Source: Haladaptatus halobius (lineage in GTDB: Archaea > Halobacteriota > Halobacteria > Halobacteriales > Haladaptataceae). From it: a stretch of DNA of 64,000 bases. Of this stretch, positions 1 to 8,373 are shown piece after piece. Position numbers and translations under genes: made by a program. The stretch covers positions 124,001 through 188,000 of the forward strand of contig NZ_CP085340.1 in the NCBI RefSeq assembly GCF_020618475.1, in the 5' to 3' direction. The notes beneath the pieces were generated by a model that searched no databases, had not been told where the DNA came from, and was given only the letters and a program-made list of their open reading frames with translations. Every line of letters begins with the position of its first letter. Positions within the stretch are counted from its first letter, which is position 1.

Positions 1-1
1 T

Positions 2-598
2 GAGTTCATTGAACACCTCATTGAGCAAACCAACGCTATGACTATCGGCCCCGGTACCGATTCCCAAACCGATCTTGCCCCTGTTGCAAGTCAGCAACAA
101 TACGACAAAATCACGGGATATATCGATATCGGCAAAGAAGAGGGCGCAACAGTGCTGTATGAAGGGACAGTACCCGAAGATGTTCCTTCTAGAGGTTATT
201 ATGTGCCACCGGTTATTTTCGGTGATGTTACTCAGGATATGAGAATTGTCCGTGAGGAGATCTTTGGGCCGATTCTTACTGTCCAACGGTATTCATCGGT
301 TGAAGAGGCGCTTTCGCTTGCGAACGATACCGACTATGGGCTTACGGCCGCAGTGTGGACGCGAAATATGGAAGTTGCCAATCGGATGGCTCGGCGCCTC
401 GAAGCGGGGCTCGTTTTCGTTAATAACTTCGTCAATGGGTTCCTCGGGGCTCCCTTCGGCGGTTACAAACAAAGTGGCATTGGTCGCAAACTCGGTTTCG
501 AGGAGACGATGCACGAATTTACCCGTGTAAAGACAATTCGGTCGGCGATCGCTGGAAGTGAGCCCGAGGGGCTTGATGAGTATTATGATTCTGAATAA
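2..598 (+). CDS. Aldehyde dehydrogenase, C-terminal part (5' end outside window)
   Basis: The reading frame is open from base 2, so the gene starts upstream. The visible part is the last third of an NAD(P)-dependent aldehyde dehydrogenase, which oxidises aldehydes to carboxylic acids in the cytoplasm. Diagnostic motifs are EEIFGPIL (about residue 82 from the first visible ATG at 38), the cofactor-domain stretch EAGLVFVNN, and the terminal PFGGYKQSGIGRKLG characteristic of the superfamily. The catalytic Cys and general-base Glu lie in the missing part, so activity and substrate cannot be judged. The acidic tail (EPEGLDEYYDSE) is typical of haloarchaea. Confidence 0.93.
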   Translation, partial: EFIEHLIEQTNAMTIGPGTDSQTDLAPVASQQQYDKITGYIDIGKEEGATVLYEGTVPEDVPSRGYYVPPVIFGDVTQDMRIVREEIFGPILTVQRYSSVEEALSLANDTDYGLTAAVWTRNMEVANRMARRLEAGLVFVNNFVNGFLGAPFGGYKQSGIGRKLGFEETMHEFTRVKTIRSAIAGSEPEGLDEYYDSE

Positions 599-615
599 TC
601 CCTGGACTCTTCTCC

Positions 616-915
616 TTAACTACGCCATACTTGCTGAATCAGTAGATAGGTACCTGCAAACAGTATAAATCCACTGAGAAGGTCAAATCTCCCAATGGCG
701 ATATTATAACACCCGTAAAAGACCATACCCACTGCTGCAGTCGTTTGATACATACTGCTTTTACGGATACTGTTTATAACTCCCGCGAGAAAGAGACCAA
801 TGAGAAATAACAACAGTAGCTGAAATGCGAACGTAGCTGTTTGATCTTCAAGAAGCGTATAGATGGGCGAGAATGGTATAACCGATCGCCAACAGAAACC
901 GCAGCCAATTAACAT
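616..915 (-). CDS. Small three-helix membrane protein
   Basis: 99 residues with three hydrophobic stretches: about 26-47 (FAFQLLLLFLIGLFLAGVI), 60-75 and 80-95. It converges on the aldehyde dehydrogenase with 17 bases between stops. I recognise no family. The pattern looks like a small haloarchaeal inner-membrane protein; function unknown. It has no soluble domain and no catalytic motif. Confidence 0.5.
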   Translation of the reverse strand: MLIGCGFCWRSVIPFSPIYTLLEDQTATFAFQLLLLFLIGLFLAGVINSIRKSSMYQTTAAVGMVFYGCYNIAIGRFDLLSGFILFAGTYLLIQQVWRS

Positions 916-1254
916 TCTGTTCCGTTGCTTCTAAAATCGTTTTACTCTCCCTCACGACCATAGCAGAATCCTTCTCCAGATCTCGGCCCCCATCACCGAG
1001 TGCATGTCGGGTTTACAATCACTTCCACCAACATTCGGATACGAGATGCATGAGTTCATAGAATCCTCATCTCCCCTCCCAAAATTGTTACTTGATATCT
1101 ATGAACATAGTTGTCTCGCCCGACTCGCATGCATCTTGCCTGGTATTCGTCCGTTACGGCCTTAATTCCATTCTCTCATCACGCTTGTTCATCTCCACCA
1201 ACCCGACATTTCTGATGATTAGGCAATCTACTGTAATTTCTTAATGCTCCTGCA

Positions 1255-1556
1255 ACATCACGGGTTCACACTTACCGCTCACAAACTCTCCCACCCGGTA
1301 GGACAGTCGGCCGGCAGAAACAGTGCCCACCCAGAGTGAAACACCCCGTCTTTCAAGTGAATTCCAACATTCCAAAAAATCAGCGTCAACCAGTCTGACA
1401 GTCCACTGGTGACACACCATATTTCCGGAGTAACTCAACCGTACACTACAGGTAAACGCCCTCATCTAACACAATCATTCTCGTTCTCGCAGACAGTCCC
1501 ACCGGCTCACTGCAAATGACAGTTCCTCTGCCAATGCACACAAGACAGTCTGCGAG
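1255..1556. repeat. GACAGTC-containing leader repeat, copy 1
   Basis: A non-coding stretch before the first SWIM gene. GACAGT(C) occurs at 1302, 1397, 1492, 1518 and 1543. The blocks between (GTGCCCACCCAG..GAAACAC, ACACACCATATTTCCGGAG) recur at 8.81-9.07 kb and, more loosely, at 17.83-18.0 kb. In copies 1 and 2 it directly precedes a SWIM gene, so it may be the original 5' region or promoter of that module. The stretch 916-1254 before it shows nothing recognisable. Confidence 0.55.
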
Positions 1557-1851
1557 AGTGGAAGTCACCAATGAGAGCCACGAGAATCCCGCTGAACACC
1601 AATACGTGGTCTCCATCGACGACGTGACCGACGAACTGATGGCCTGTACGTGTCCGCATCACGTCCACCGCAACGCCTTCTGTAAGCACATGGCCGCAGT
1701 CGAAAATGCAACCGACAACGGGACGCTCGATGCCTTCCCCTCCGAGGACAACAACGACGATTCCAAACCAGAGGACTGCGACTGCGACGGCCTCGACGGC
1801 TTCCCGTACTGGGAGTGCGTGAGAACGGGACGGAAGGTACTGCCGAACTAA
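1516..1851 (+). CDS. SWIM zinc-finger protein (module copy A)
   Basis: 111 residues. The SWIM signature C-x-C-x(n)-C-x-H is intact (CTCPHHVHRNAFCKH, residues 45-59), followed by an Asp/Glu-rich linker and a second Cys cluster CDCDGLDGF. In sister copies the second cluster ends PCWPC; here it is PYWEC, so one zinc ligand is lost. The first 15 residues come from the GACAGTC leader and match no other copy, so the ancestral N-terminus is probably missing; homology starts near VEVTNESHENP. SWIM domains bind DNA or proteins; the role of this haloarchaeal family is unknown. No SprT partner follows; a VapBC operon begins 16 bases away on the other strand. Confidence 0.75.
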   Translation: MTVPLPMHTRQSARVEVTNESHENPAEHQYVVSIDDVTDELMACTCPHHVHRNAFCKHMAAVENATDNGTLDAFPSEDNNDDSKPEDCDCDGLDGFPYWECVRTGRKVLPN

Positions 1852-1866
1852 CTCTCTTCGCCCTTC

Positions 1867-2307
1867 TTATTCCGTAGACATATGAGATGGATCTGTTCGA
1901 TGGACGATTCCATCGAAATCTGAGTCAAAACTGAGGATAGAATCGATATCATATCGTTCACAGAGCGTCACGAGACTTGCGTCAGTTACGCTTAGATCGT
2001 GGTCTTGATATTGAATCCATGTATCCACTGTCGCATTAAAGTCGTCGTGTCCCATCTGGATTATCTCGAATATCTCTGGGAATGACTCGCGTCCAAGAAT
2101 ACGGTCGGAGACGGTTTTTGCAGCCTCAAATGAACCAGTCCGCATTCGAGTTAATGTGACTGTTTCGTCGTAGACATAGTCACTGGTGTACGGTTGTCCA
2201 TGTTCACCAGTAAGTACTGTATTCATCGCAGAAACAGCAGCACCATGGCGTTCTGCGTCTTCATCATGATGTGCGTAAAAAATACCCGTGTCGATAAGAA
2301 CGCTCAT
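1867..2307 (-). CDS. vapC: VapC-type PIN-domain toxin
   Basis: 146 residues forming one PIN domain, a metal-dependent RNase acting as the toxin of a VapBC pair. Conserved acidic residues are visible: D6 in LIDTGIFYAHH, an Asp/Glu pair in YDETVTL, D107 in LSVTDASLV, and the C-terminal FDSDFD. It is the second gene of the operon; its ATG overlaps the antitoxin stop by 4 bases (ATGA at 2304-2307), implying coupled translation. The pair sits alone between SWIM copies A and B. Confidence 0.88.
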   Translation of the reverse strand: MSVLIDTGIFYAHHDEDAERHGAAVSAMNTVLTGEHGQPYTSDYVYDETVTLTRMRTGSFEAAKTVSDRILGRESFPEIFEIIQMGHDDFNATVDTWIQYQDHDLSVTDASLVTLCERYDIDSILSFDSDFDGIVHRTDPSHMSTE

Positions 2308-2579
2308 CCGTACAACTCTTCGTCGATATCTGATTCCGATGTTTTCACGCCAGAAGAGATCATTCCTTGGTGGAACGCTTCTCGCTCACTCGGATCAATT
2401 GCTGGCATTTCATCGCGAAACGAATCGATGAGATCCGCCTTCGAGTCAACCGCTTGTGCAACGATTCGGGCGAGGATCTCCTGCTGTGTCACCTGTTTTC
2501 CTGCTTTTAGGCGAATCTCTGCTTGGAGTTTCTCCAAATCAGACTTCGTTCCTTCGTCCATTTTCACTGACGTTGCCAT
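2304..2579 (-). CDS. vapB: VapB-like antitoxin
   Basis: 91 residues, charged and short, directly upstream of and overlapping the PIN toxin. The N-terminal MATSVKMDEGTKSDLEKLQ resembles a ribbon-helix-helix DNA-binding segment, and the acidic C-terminus (SESDIDEELYG) fits a toxin-neutralising tail. It should repress its own operon. The family assignment rests mainly on context. Confidence 0.75.
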   Translation of the reverse strand: MATSVKMDEGTKSDLEKLQAEIRLKAGKQVTQQEILARIVAQAVDSKADLIDSFRDEMPAIDPSEREAFHQGMISSGVKTSESDIDEELYG

Positions 2580-2634
2580 ACTAGTAGATTCTTCTACTCA
2601 GCAATAAATGCTACTCTGTTCAGTAGTAGCATTA

Positions 2635-2824
2635 CGCTGCCTACTGCAAACACATGACTGCCGTCGAAACCGGGACGGACGACGGCACCCTGACGGCGTT
2701 CCCATCGGACGACGACGAGACGGACGAAGACGATACCGAACCGGCAGAGTGCGATTGTGACGGTCTGAATGGCTTCCCGTGCTGGCCGTGCGTTCGTGCG
2801 GGTCGCAAAGAACTGCCAAACTAA
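2635..2824 (+). pseudogene. SWIM zinc-finger remnant (copy B)
   Basis: Only the second half of the SWIM protein remains: from AYCKHMTAVE through the acidic linker to CDCDGLNGFPCWPC and the family terminus GRKELPN. The first CxC of the SWIM motif and everything upstream are absent; unrelated DNA joins at about 2634. The second Cys cluster is intact. The SprT remnant follows 22 bases later, preserving the ancestral gene order. Confidence 0.8.
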
Positions 2825-2846
2825 CCCCGTCTCACTCTTTTCATTT

Positions 2847-3068
2847 ATGTTACGCCAAACAACGCTGTCTGATGTTGCCCAGCGAACGCTGACGGAGTGC
2901 ACGGCTGGTTCGACCGAACGCGACGACACACCGACGATTGAGCGCGACCTGCTCGACCGAGCGCAAGCACACGTGGCGGACGTCGCGGCTGAGTATTTCT
3001 CCAACCTGCTTGTTGAAGCGATTGCGTGGGAGGTATCCCACCATGTGAAACGGCAGGCAGGTGTATAA
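2847..3068 (+). pseudogene. SprT-like protein, N-terminal remnant (copy B)
   Basis: 73 residues from MLRQTTLSDVAQRTLTEC to KRQAGV, matching the first third of the SprT-like genes at 13.76 and 22.99 kb. The copy stops before the HExxH zinc site, so no protease activity is possible. It ends next to the convergent MscS gene (stop at 3073). In intact relatives the sequence continues past RQAG into a second beta-strand region. Confidence 0.75.
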
Positions 3069-3072
3069 CGGA

Positions 3073-3990
3073 TCAGTCGTCCGAGGACGTCACCACCTGC
3101 TCTGATTGGTGATTTGTAACGTCGATACCACCAACGAGTTCACGATAGGGATACGGCATCTCGATCGACTCGGCATCACAACGTTCCTTTACGGCCTGGA
3201 CAAAGTCCGAGCGAACCTTCGTGAAGTTGGCACGGCTCGGGTTCGCAATCCAAAATCGTGTTTGGAGACCGACGTAGAAATCGGCGAGTTCGGTCACCCG
3301 AATACTCGTTTCGGGATCATCCATAATATCTGGATTCTTGTCAGCCTCATCAAGAATCACTTTTTTGGCGTGATCAATATCATCATCATAGCCAATACCA
3401 AAGACGAACTGCTGACGGAGCTTATTGAAGGCAACTGGATTTTTTAATGCGTTATTAGCGAGTTCGCTATTTGGAACAGTAATCCGTTCGTTGTCGAACG
3501 TTCGGATCCGTGAAACGCGCAGGTCAATGTCTTCAACAATACCGACAATGCCGTTGACCTCAATCCAATCACCGACGTCGAACGGTTCATCTTTGAGAAT
3601 GAAAATTCCTGCGACGAAATTACTCAGAAGATCTTGGGACGCAAAGCCGACTGCGAGTGCGATCGCACCAGCGAACACACCGAATGCGGCAATAACGTTC
3701 CCAAAGCCAGCGATGGTGAATGCAATGGCGAACGCAAGAATGAGATTGACGACACCGGTTAGACTTTCAGCCAGACTCTTTACGCTTGGGTCGTGACCTT
3801 GCCTGTCTAATAGCCGTTTGATGAATGGAATGAGAATCGTTTTACCGAGTAGCCAAGCGACAATAAAAGCACCAATGAAGAGTACCGTCGGAATAGCGTA
3901 TTCAGAAACGAGTTGCTGTGTTTCTGGAAGTACTTGATCAGCTTGTCCCTGTAAGGGAATGGTAGTTAGTGCTATTACCTTTAACCACAT
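3073..3990 (-). CDS. mscS: MscS-family mechanosensitive channel
   Basis: 305 residues from the ATG at 3990; a TTG two codons upstream is less likely. Three N-terminal membrane helices lead into the pore-lining segment rich in Gly/Ala (AFGVFAGAIALAVGFASQDLLSNFVAGIFIL), the hallmark of MscS TM3. The beta domain (DVGDWIEVNGIVGIVEDIDLRVSRIRTFDNERITVPNSEL) and alpha/beta C-terminal domain follow. It opens on membrane tension to release solutes during osmotic downshift. It lies between SWIM/SprT copies B and C, only 5 bases from copy B. Confidence 0.92.
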   Translation of the reverse strand: MWLKVIALTTIPLQGQADQVLPETQQLVSEYAIPTVLFIGAFIVAWLLGKTILIPFIKRLLDRQGHDPSVKSLAESLTGVVNLILAFAIAFTIAGFGNVIAAFGVFAGAIALAVGFASQDLLSNFVAGIFILKDEPFDVGDWIEVNGIVGIVEDIDLRVSRIRTFDNERITVPNSELANNALKNPVAFNKLRQQFVFGIGYDDDIDHAKKVILDEADKNPDIMDDPETSIRVTELADFYVGLQTRFWIANPSRANFTKVRSDFVQAVKERCDAESIEMPYPYRELVGGIDVTNHQSEQVVTSSDD

Positions 3991-4028
3991 GAGCAACTAA
4001 TTGTTATCGATAAGTCTATTTCAGTTCA

Positions 4029-4135
4029 ATGGCCGTCAAGACAATTCCGAACCAGAAGAATGTGATTGTGACGGCCTCGGTGACTTCCCGTGCTGGCCAT
4101 GCGTGAGGACGGGACGAAAAGAACTGCTGAACTAA
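4029..4135 (+). pseudogene. SWIM zinc-finger remnant with internal deletion (copy C)
   Basis: The fragment begins ATGGCCGTCAAGAC, which matches the middle of the SWIM gene, and jumps directly to the CDCDGLGDFPCWPC block, losing most of the Asp/Glu-rich linker. It ends with the usual GRKELLN and stop. It is 39 bases from the MscS start codon. Confidence 0.7.
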
Positions 4136-4159
4136 CCACCACTTCAACCCTTTTTATCC

Positions 4160-4318
4160 ATGTCACGGTAAGTATCAGTCTCGGATCTAAATGACAGTCT
4201 TTCGTCGCGAAGTACAACCCTGCAACGGATGAGATTTTGATCTCGCTCGCGTGGGACGCCTTCGAACAACCCGGTAAGGAGCAATTCAGCGCGACCGTCC
4301 GTCACGTAACTCATTTAC
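4160..4318 (+). pseudogene. SprT-like protein, broken N-terminal and middle part (copy C)
   Basis: The start codon is preserved (ATGTCACGG) but the fourth codon is TAA. After a deletion the middle of the protein is still readable: VAKYNPATDEILISLAWDAFEQ, then QFSATVRH. Homology ends at about 4306, just where HExxH should begin. The C-terminal part of an SprT protein reappears at 6441-6641, on the far side of four regulator or small genes. The two may be halves of one interrupted gene. Confidence 0.7.
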
Positions 4319-4358
4319 GCGTAGTAGATATACGTCGGAGACAGCACGAATACACCGC

Positions 4359-4718
4359 TTACTGAAGGTCGGCAGGCGCGACGAGCTTGAGATGGGGCAG
4401 CAGCTGGTCGGCTGTCTCCAAGAGTTCAATCAACTCGGCTTCTATATCGTAGTGTACGATCCCCGCCGCAACCAACTGCGGGAGATGTGTGTGATGAAGG
4501 CCGGTAAGAATTCGCTCGTATTGCTCGTACGTGGGTGTGTCTTCCCAGATGGCAATCTGTTCGGCGAGATCACCGAGTGAGATTGCCCCGACTTTTTGCG
4601 AGAGATAATGAAGAGTATATCGTCGATGGTCACTCGCGAGGAGATCAAAAATCGTGGTGGGCGTTAGCTCAACCGTGGCAGTGATGCTTGTCGATGCATT
4701 CGGCGTTTCAGTCTTCAT
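4359..4718 (-). CDS. DUF7344-type winged-helix regulator
   Basis: 119 residues. The domain has the family pattern: TTIFDLLASDHRRYTLHYL (helix 1-2), a connecting DLAEQIA segment, then LHHTHLPQLVAAGIVHYD, in which the HxHLPxL signature precedes the wing. These haloarchaeal proteins are predicted DNA-binding regulators with unknown targets. The promoter region contains AGTAGTAGATTAT near 4790, resembling the promoter of the DUF7344 gene at 5396. It is one of five DUF7344 domains within 13 kb. Confidence 0.8.
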   Translation of the reverse strand: MKTETPNASTSITATVELTPTTIFDLLASDHRRYTLHYLSQKVGAISLGDLAEQIAIWEDTPTYEQYERILTGLHHTHLPQLVAAGIVHYDIEAELIELLETADQLLPHLKLVAPADLQ

Positions 4719-4906
4719 AGTGTCTTGTACTCTTACTCAGCCTACGCCACAGTAGGCGACTCGTCAGCTTCGCTCCAACTTCAGCGGAGTAGTAGATTAT
4801 CTGTAATACTGTGGCATAAAGGTTCGCAATCCATCAACTAACTAGATTATAATATATCTGCTGTCATAACCTGTCCTCCCTCATTCGACACGATTTATTG
4901 TCGTAC

Positions 4907-5125
4907 TTATTCTTCGATAAACTCGGGGTCGTAGGAGGAGTCACCAGTACGAATCTTGGCAATTTCGATCATCCAATTCGGCGCATCGGTGACTGGGAGA
5001 GTAATTTCCCACGTCCCTTCAATTGCTGCTCCATCTGCGAAGGCCCCCAAGATGAGTGCTTTCAGATCATTTTCAAAGGCAGCTGTTGCTGCACTCGCCT
5101 CTTTGAGATTATCAGTAGTATCCAT
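4907..5125 (-). CDS. Small conserved-type acidic protein
   Basis: 72 residues from the ATG at 5125 (MDTTDNLKEASAATAAFEND). A predicted amphipathic N-terminal helix is followed by a beta-rich part (IEGTWEITLPVTDAPNWMIEIAKI) and an acidic tail. Composition and clean reading frame support a real gene. I cannot name a family. It lies between two DUF7344 regulators on the same strand. Confidence 0.6.
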   Translation of the reverse strand: MDTTDNLKEASAATAAFENDLKALILGAFADGAAIEGTWEITLPVTDAPNWMIEIAKIRTGDSSYDPEFIEE

Positions 5126-5395
5126 TAGTATCACGGAGACGCAGTGTCAGCGTACTCGCTATCCCCATTTAAGAGAGACGGACTATAGGAATATACTCTC
5201 ATCGGTACCTACTATTCCCGAGGATACTACAACCATGCTCCCTATTTTGGGTGAAATTCGAGTTTCATCGCCCAGTCAAACTCCAGCAATGAGACTCTCG
5301 TCGCCTCGTTTCATGCCTCATATTCTTCTGTAGGCTGTTTAAGGCAGCTACTGTAACAGTTACAATTTGTTTCTGCAAAAGCTCAGTCACCAACG

Positions 5396-5770
5396 CTATT
5401 GATCGTTAATCGTTTCGAGAACAGCTTCAACTGTCGAATGGCTCCGATATCGGACCATCTCGGACCGTGCATCGTACTCAATCACCTTCCGATCCTCCAG
5501 GTACGGCAAATGCGTATGGATCAATTCTCTTCGTAGTGACTCAGCCTCCCACCCCTCGTATTCCGTCCCTTCAGATGGCCGGGGATCCTCTCCAAGCGTG
5601 CGACACAGCGAATCCACTGAAATAGTGTCCTCATCTCGGTCAGTGAGTTCCATAATGGTTTCACGCCGAAGTGGCTCTTTGAGCGCGGTGAACACTCGCT
5701 TGAGTTGAGCGTCGGTTGGATCACTGGCGTCCCTATCAAACAGATTATTCTTACTAGGCATGGTCATCAT
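5396..5770 (-). CDS. DUF7344-type winged-helix regulator
   Basis: 124 residues; ATG codons at 5770, 5767 and 5761 are all possible starts. It carries the DUF7344 pattern: RVFTALKEPLRRETIMEL, an insertion with acidic residues, then LIHTHLPYLEDRKVIEYDARSEMVRY with the HTHLPxL signature. It is a predicted DNA-binding regulator and a paralogue of the genes at 4359, 7486 and 16237. Confidence 0.82.
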   Translation of the reverse strand: MMTMPSKNNLFDRDASDPTDAQLKRVFTALKEPLRRETIMELTDRDEDTISVDSLCRTLGEDPRPSEGTEYEGWEAESLRRELIHTHLPYLEDRKVIEYDARSEMVRYRSHSTVEAVLETINDQ

Positions 5771-6160
5771 TCGGTGGGGGTGAAGTGCAGCACCGAGTTG
5801 CCGCGTGCTAAATAACCGCGCTATCGCTGGTTACTACGCGATGAAATACTACCAATAAGCGGCAGATTATTACGTTGTAGTAGACGCCGATCAACTACAT
5901 ATAGTTCTCTAAGTATCGAAATAACTTATACCACAGCTCTATGCTTTATCGAGTGTACTCTCGTTCACGAGTGGTCCTGTTGGCAGCTCAGCCGAGAGAA
6001 CCATTCCACTCCACCGCCATCGCAGTACACAACCGACCTGAAATGTTGGATTGCTAGCCAGATTGTTTAACCAGCTACCGGGTTTACAGCTACTATCCTC
6101 CACAGCATAGGTGACTCAAAACTCGAGAGGTGACCTGCTGTGCTTGGAGTGTTCCCCACC
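5771..6160. other. Intergenic region, 390 bases
   Basis: It separates two divergent genes (DUF7344 left, HalOD1 right), so it must hold both promoters. AT-rich stretches near 5865-5885 (GATTATTACGTTGTAGTAG) and 5920-5935 are candidates for TATA/BRE elements. No coding remnant was recognised. Confidence 0.4.
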
Positions 6161-6451
6161 ATGCCAAACACGACTGACTCACCGCCACATCCGCGACTTC
6201 CGGACGGTAGTGGCAATGTTTCACTCCCGACCAAGGTCGTCAGGCAGGTAGCAGCCGAGAAAGACGTTGCACTTTCGACACTCGACCCATTGTACGGCGT
6301 GATCGAACCGGATGCTCTCACCGCGTTGTTCGACTCACGATCCAACGGGACGCCCCGAACGAGCGGCCGCGTTGTCTTCGAGTATTGTGGCTGTAAGGTC
6401 ATCGTCACAAGCACGGGTGACGTCCAGACCACATTGCTCGATGATCACTGA
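6161..6451 (+). CDS. HalOD1 output-domain protein
   Basis: 96 residues from ATG 6161. The halobacterial output domain 1 pattern is clear: VVRQVAAEKDVALSTLDPLYGVIEPDALTALF, then RVVFEYCGCKVIVTSTGDV. HalOD1 domains usually end signalling proteins and are thought to pass signals; here one stands alone, as is common. Its stop codon at 6449-6451 directly abuts an SprT-derived sequence, so the gene is the right-hand edge of the block that seems to split an SprT gene. Confidence 0.85.
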   Translation: MPNTTDSPPHPRLPDGSGNVSLPTKVVRQVAAEKDVALSTLDPLYGVIEPDALTALFDSRSNGTPRTSGRVVFEYCGCKVIVTSTGDVQTTLLDDH

Positions 6452-6641
6452 CAAGATAGATCGCCTCGACACCTCGCAGCACTGCGACCGATTCGCCGCG
6501 CCGAAGTGGTGGCTCGTGTGCGATGATTACGACGGTCGCATTGCTCGCTATCCGCACTTAAAGAAGGTCTACAACCCCGGGGAGTACAGGTATAACAAAT
6601 GCGGTGGGTCGCTCTGCGTCGAGGAGGGCGAGAGTCAGTGA
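6441..6641 (+). pseudogene. SprT-like protein, C-terminal remnant
   Basis: 66 codons after an ATG overlapping the HalOD1 stop. From about 6451 the translation reads DRLDTSQHCDRFAAPKWW, then RIARYPHLKKVYNPGEY and CGGSLCVEE. I take this as the C-terminal zinc-ribbon end of an SprT-like protease. Two zinc Cys are replaced by Tyr (CDDYDG, YRYNKCGG), so the ribbon is dead. Read with the fragment at 4160-4318, it suggests one SprT gene interrupted by 2.1 kb of regulators. Confidence 0.65.
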
Positions 6642-6739
6642 CGGTTGGAAGGTAACAAACGTGCCTCTCTCCTCAAACCGACGATGTACTCCCTCTCACC
6701 GGCCAAATTACTAAGATGGTATAAATAGTATCAAGACAT

Positions 6740-7396
6740 ATGGCGGTCATTGTTGAACTGTCGCTTCCATCGGAGAACTTCCCCTTAGGGACACTGCTCA
6801 CGGCCGGAACAGGCCTCCACATCGAGTTCGAACGAATCGTCCCCGTCGGTGAAGACGTTGTACCGATTTTCTGGGTGTGGAACAGCGGTTTAGAGGCCTT
6901 CGAACAGCGCGTTCGAGACGATACCAACGTCCAGCAATTAGTTGCAATCGACCAAGTTGAGGATCGTCGCTTGTATCTCCTCAATTGGGATATTCCAGAC
7001 GGCACCTTCTTCGAAGGACTCACGACCGCAGAAGGAATTATTCGAAATGCACACGGGTATGGCGACGAAGACTGGGAGTTCGAATTGTTGTTTCCTTCTC
7101 ACGATCATCTGACGCAGTTTCATAACGTGAGCCGCAACAACGGAATTGAGTATACACTCGGCAAAATGCAGTCGCTAAGTGATGCTGGAGCGACACAACT
7201 CGCAAACGTCGTTACGGAGAAACAACGTGAAGCACTCGTGCTCGCGTTCCAACGCGGGTATTTCATGACGCCGCGGCAGGTGACTCTCTCAGAATTGGCG
7301 GCGGAACTCGATATCACGCAGCAATCGCTCTCTGATCGAATTCGCCATGGCATCGAAGCAATTGTTGAGGACGCGCTTTTCGGCACATCGGAATAA
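6740..7396 (+). CDS. Bacterio-opsin-activator-type HTH regulator
   Basis: 218 residues. The N-terminal two thirds form the all-beta region seen in Bat-like proteins (LSLPSENFPLGTLL, FEFELLFPSHDHLTQFHNV). The last 60 residues are the HTH_10 DNA-binding domain: TEKQREALVLAFQRGYFMTPRQVTLSELAAELDITQQSLSDRIR. Such proteins activate transcription in haloarchaea, the archetype being Bat for bacterio-opsin. No PAS or GAF input domain is present, so the signal is unknown. An AT-rich TATAAATA lies at 6720-6727, unusually close to the start codon. Confidence 0.9.
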   Translation: MAVIVELSLPSENFPLGTLLTAGTGLHIEFERIVPVGEDVVPIFWVWNSGLEAFEQRVRDDTNVQQLVAIDQVEDRRLYLLNWDIPDGTFFEGLTTAEGIIRNAHGYGDEDWEFELLFPSHDHLTQFHNVSRNNGIEYTLGKMQSLSDAGATQLANVVTEKQREALVLAFQRGYFMTPRQVTLSELAAELDITQQSLSDRIRHGIEAIVEDALFGTSE

Positions 7397-7485
7397 TGAG
7401 TCTACTCCTTTTTCCCGCTTTCTTAAGCCGACCTGTTTGAACAGCCCAAGTCCTTATACAACACTTCCAAGTAGTCTTTACAAAG

Positions 7486-7878
7486 ATGGGCTCTTCTCCA
7501 GACAATGATGATCAGCGGTGTTCACTTGACGAATTATTGAAGCTCTTAGCTGATACGCAATGCCGACAGATCCTCCGCTATCTCATTGCGAATGCTGATC
7601 AGCCCATCCCACTCGAAGCACTCGTAGAGCATCTGAGTACACATACACTCGATACCGCGACATCTGATACAACGCAAGCCACTGAACGAGACCGCATATT
7701 GATTCGACTCCATCATCTCCAACTTCCTAAACTAGCGGATTATGGCGTGATCGAGTACAATACCACACTTCAGCTTATTTCGTACCTTGAAGACCCACGT
7801 GTTGACGCATTGCTCCAGTCAGAACAGATCTCTGGTGATGACAAAGAAGATACCACTGGGGACGATCCTGATTCGTAA
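7486..7878 (+). CDS. DUF7344-type winged-helix regulator
   Basis: 130 residues. The DUF7344 pattern is well kept: LDELLKLLADTQCRQILRYL, a longer linker with TSDTTQATERDRIL, and LHHLQLPKLADYGVIEYNTTLQLISY. A TATA-like TTATACA at 7454-7460, 26-32 bases before the ATG, fits a leaderless archaeal promoter. The C-terminus is strongly acidic. Confidence 0.85.
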   Translation: MGSSPDNDDQRCSLDELLKLLADTQCRQILRYLIANADQPIPLEALVEHLSTHTLDTATSDTTQATERDRILIRLHHLQLPKLADYGVIEYNTTLQLISYLEDPRVDALLQSEQISGDDKEDTTGDDPDS

Positions 7879-8011
7879 CCCTTCTCCTAACTGGCGTATT
7901 TCACTCCCTCCTTCTGGTCTGAAACTCATCCGATGTTTTCCTCGACGGCGTTGACTTGTATACGTAGTTCTCGCGATAATGGAGAGATGCGAGGACGATT
8001 TTCGTGTACCG

Positions 8012-8125
8012 TTACTTCTCGCTTGAGCCCTCAATGTTGCTATGCTCAGGAATCTCTGGGACGCTACCGGCATCGGAAGGCACCTCCGATGCCGTGTTGT
8101 CGTCATCGCGATTATGCTGAGTCAT
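8012..8125 (-). CDS. Possible 37-residue acidic protein
   Basis: An ATG at 8125 opens a 37-codon frame (MTQHNRDDDNTASEVPSDAG...EGSSEK). Composition is typical of haloarchaeal disordered proteins, but there is no domain and no paralogue in the window. It lies in an otherwise empty stretch (7879-8373) between a DUF7344 gene and a convergent HalOD1 gene. Confidence 0.3.
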   Translation of the reverse strand: MTQHNRDDDNTASEVPSDAGSVPEIPEHSNIEGSSEK

Positions 8126-8373
8126 GTAAATGAATTTATTGCGGCTTCAGTATCAATATTCATGATACTAATATGACTCCTTCACAGTTGTAGATTAGAA
8201 CTGTATATCATATATTTCGACGGTAAACTATAGAATAGTGCCAAACTTAGCTCATATATCAGCCAAATGGTTGTTTCGATGCAACTCCCGGAGAGCACCT
8301 TTTCCACTTCCTATCCCACCCCGCTAGTTGATTCCATCCCCACTCCCTCAAGGTGACTGCTACCAGAAGCGTT

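Noticed and set aside
1241-1465. Minus-strand open frame in the GACAGTC leader
   Set aside because: The corresponding frames in the two other leader copies are broken by stops and residues are not conserved.
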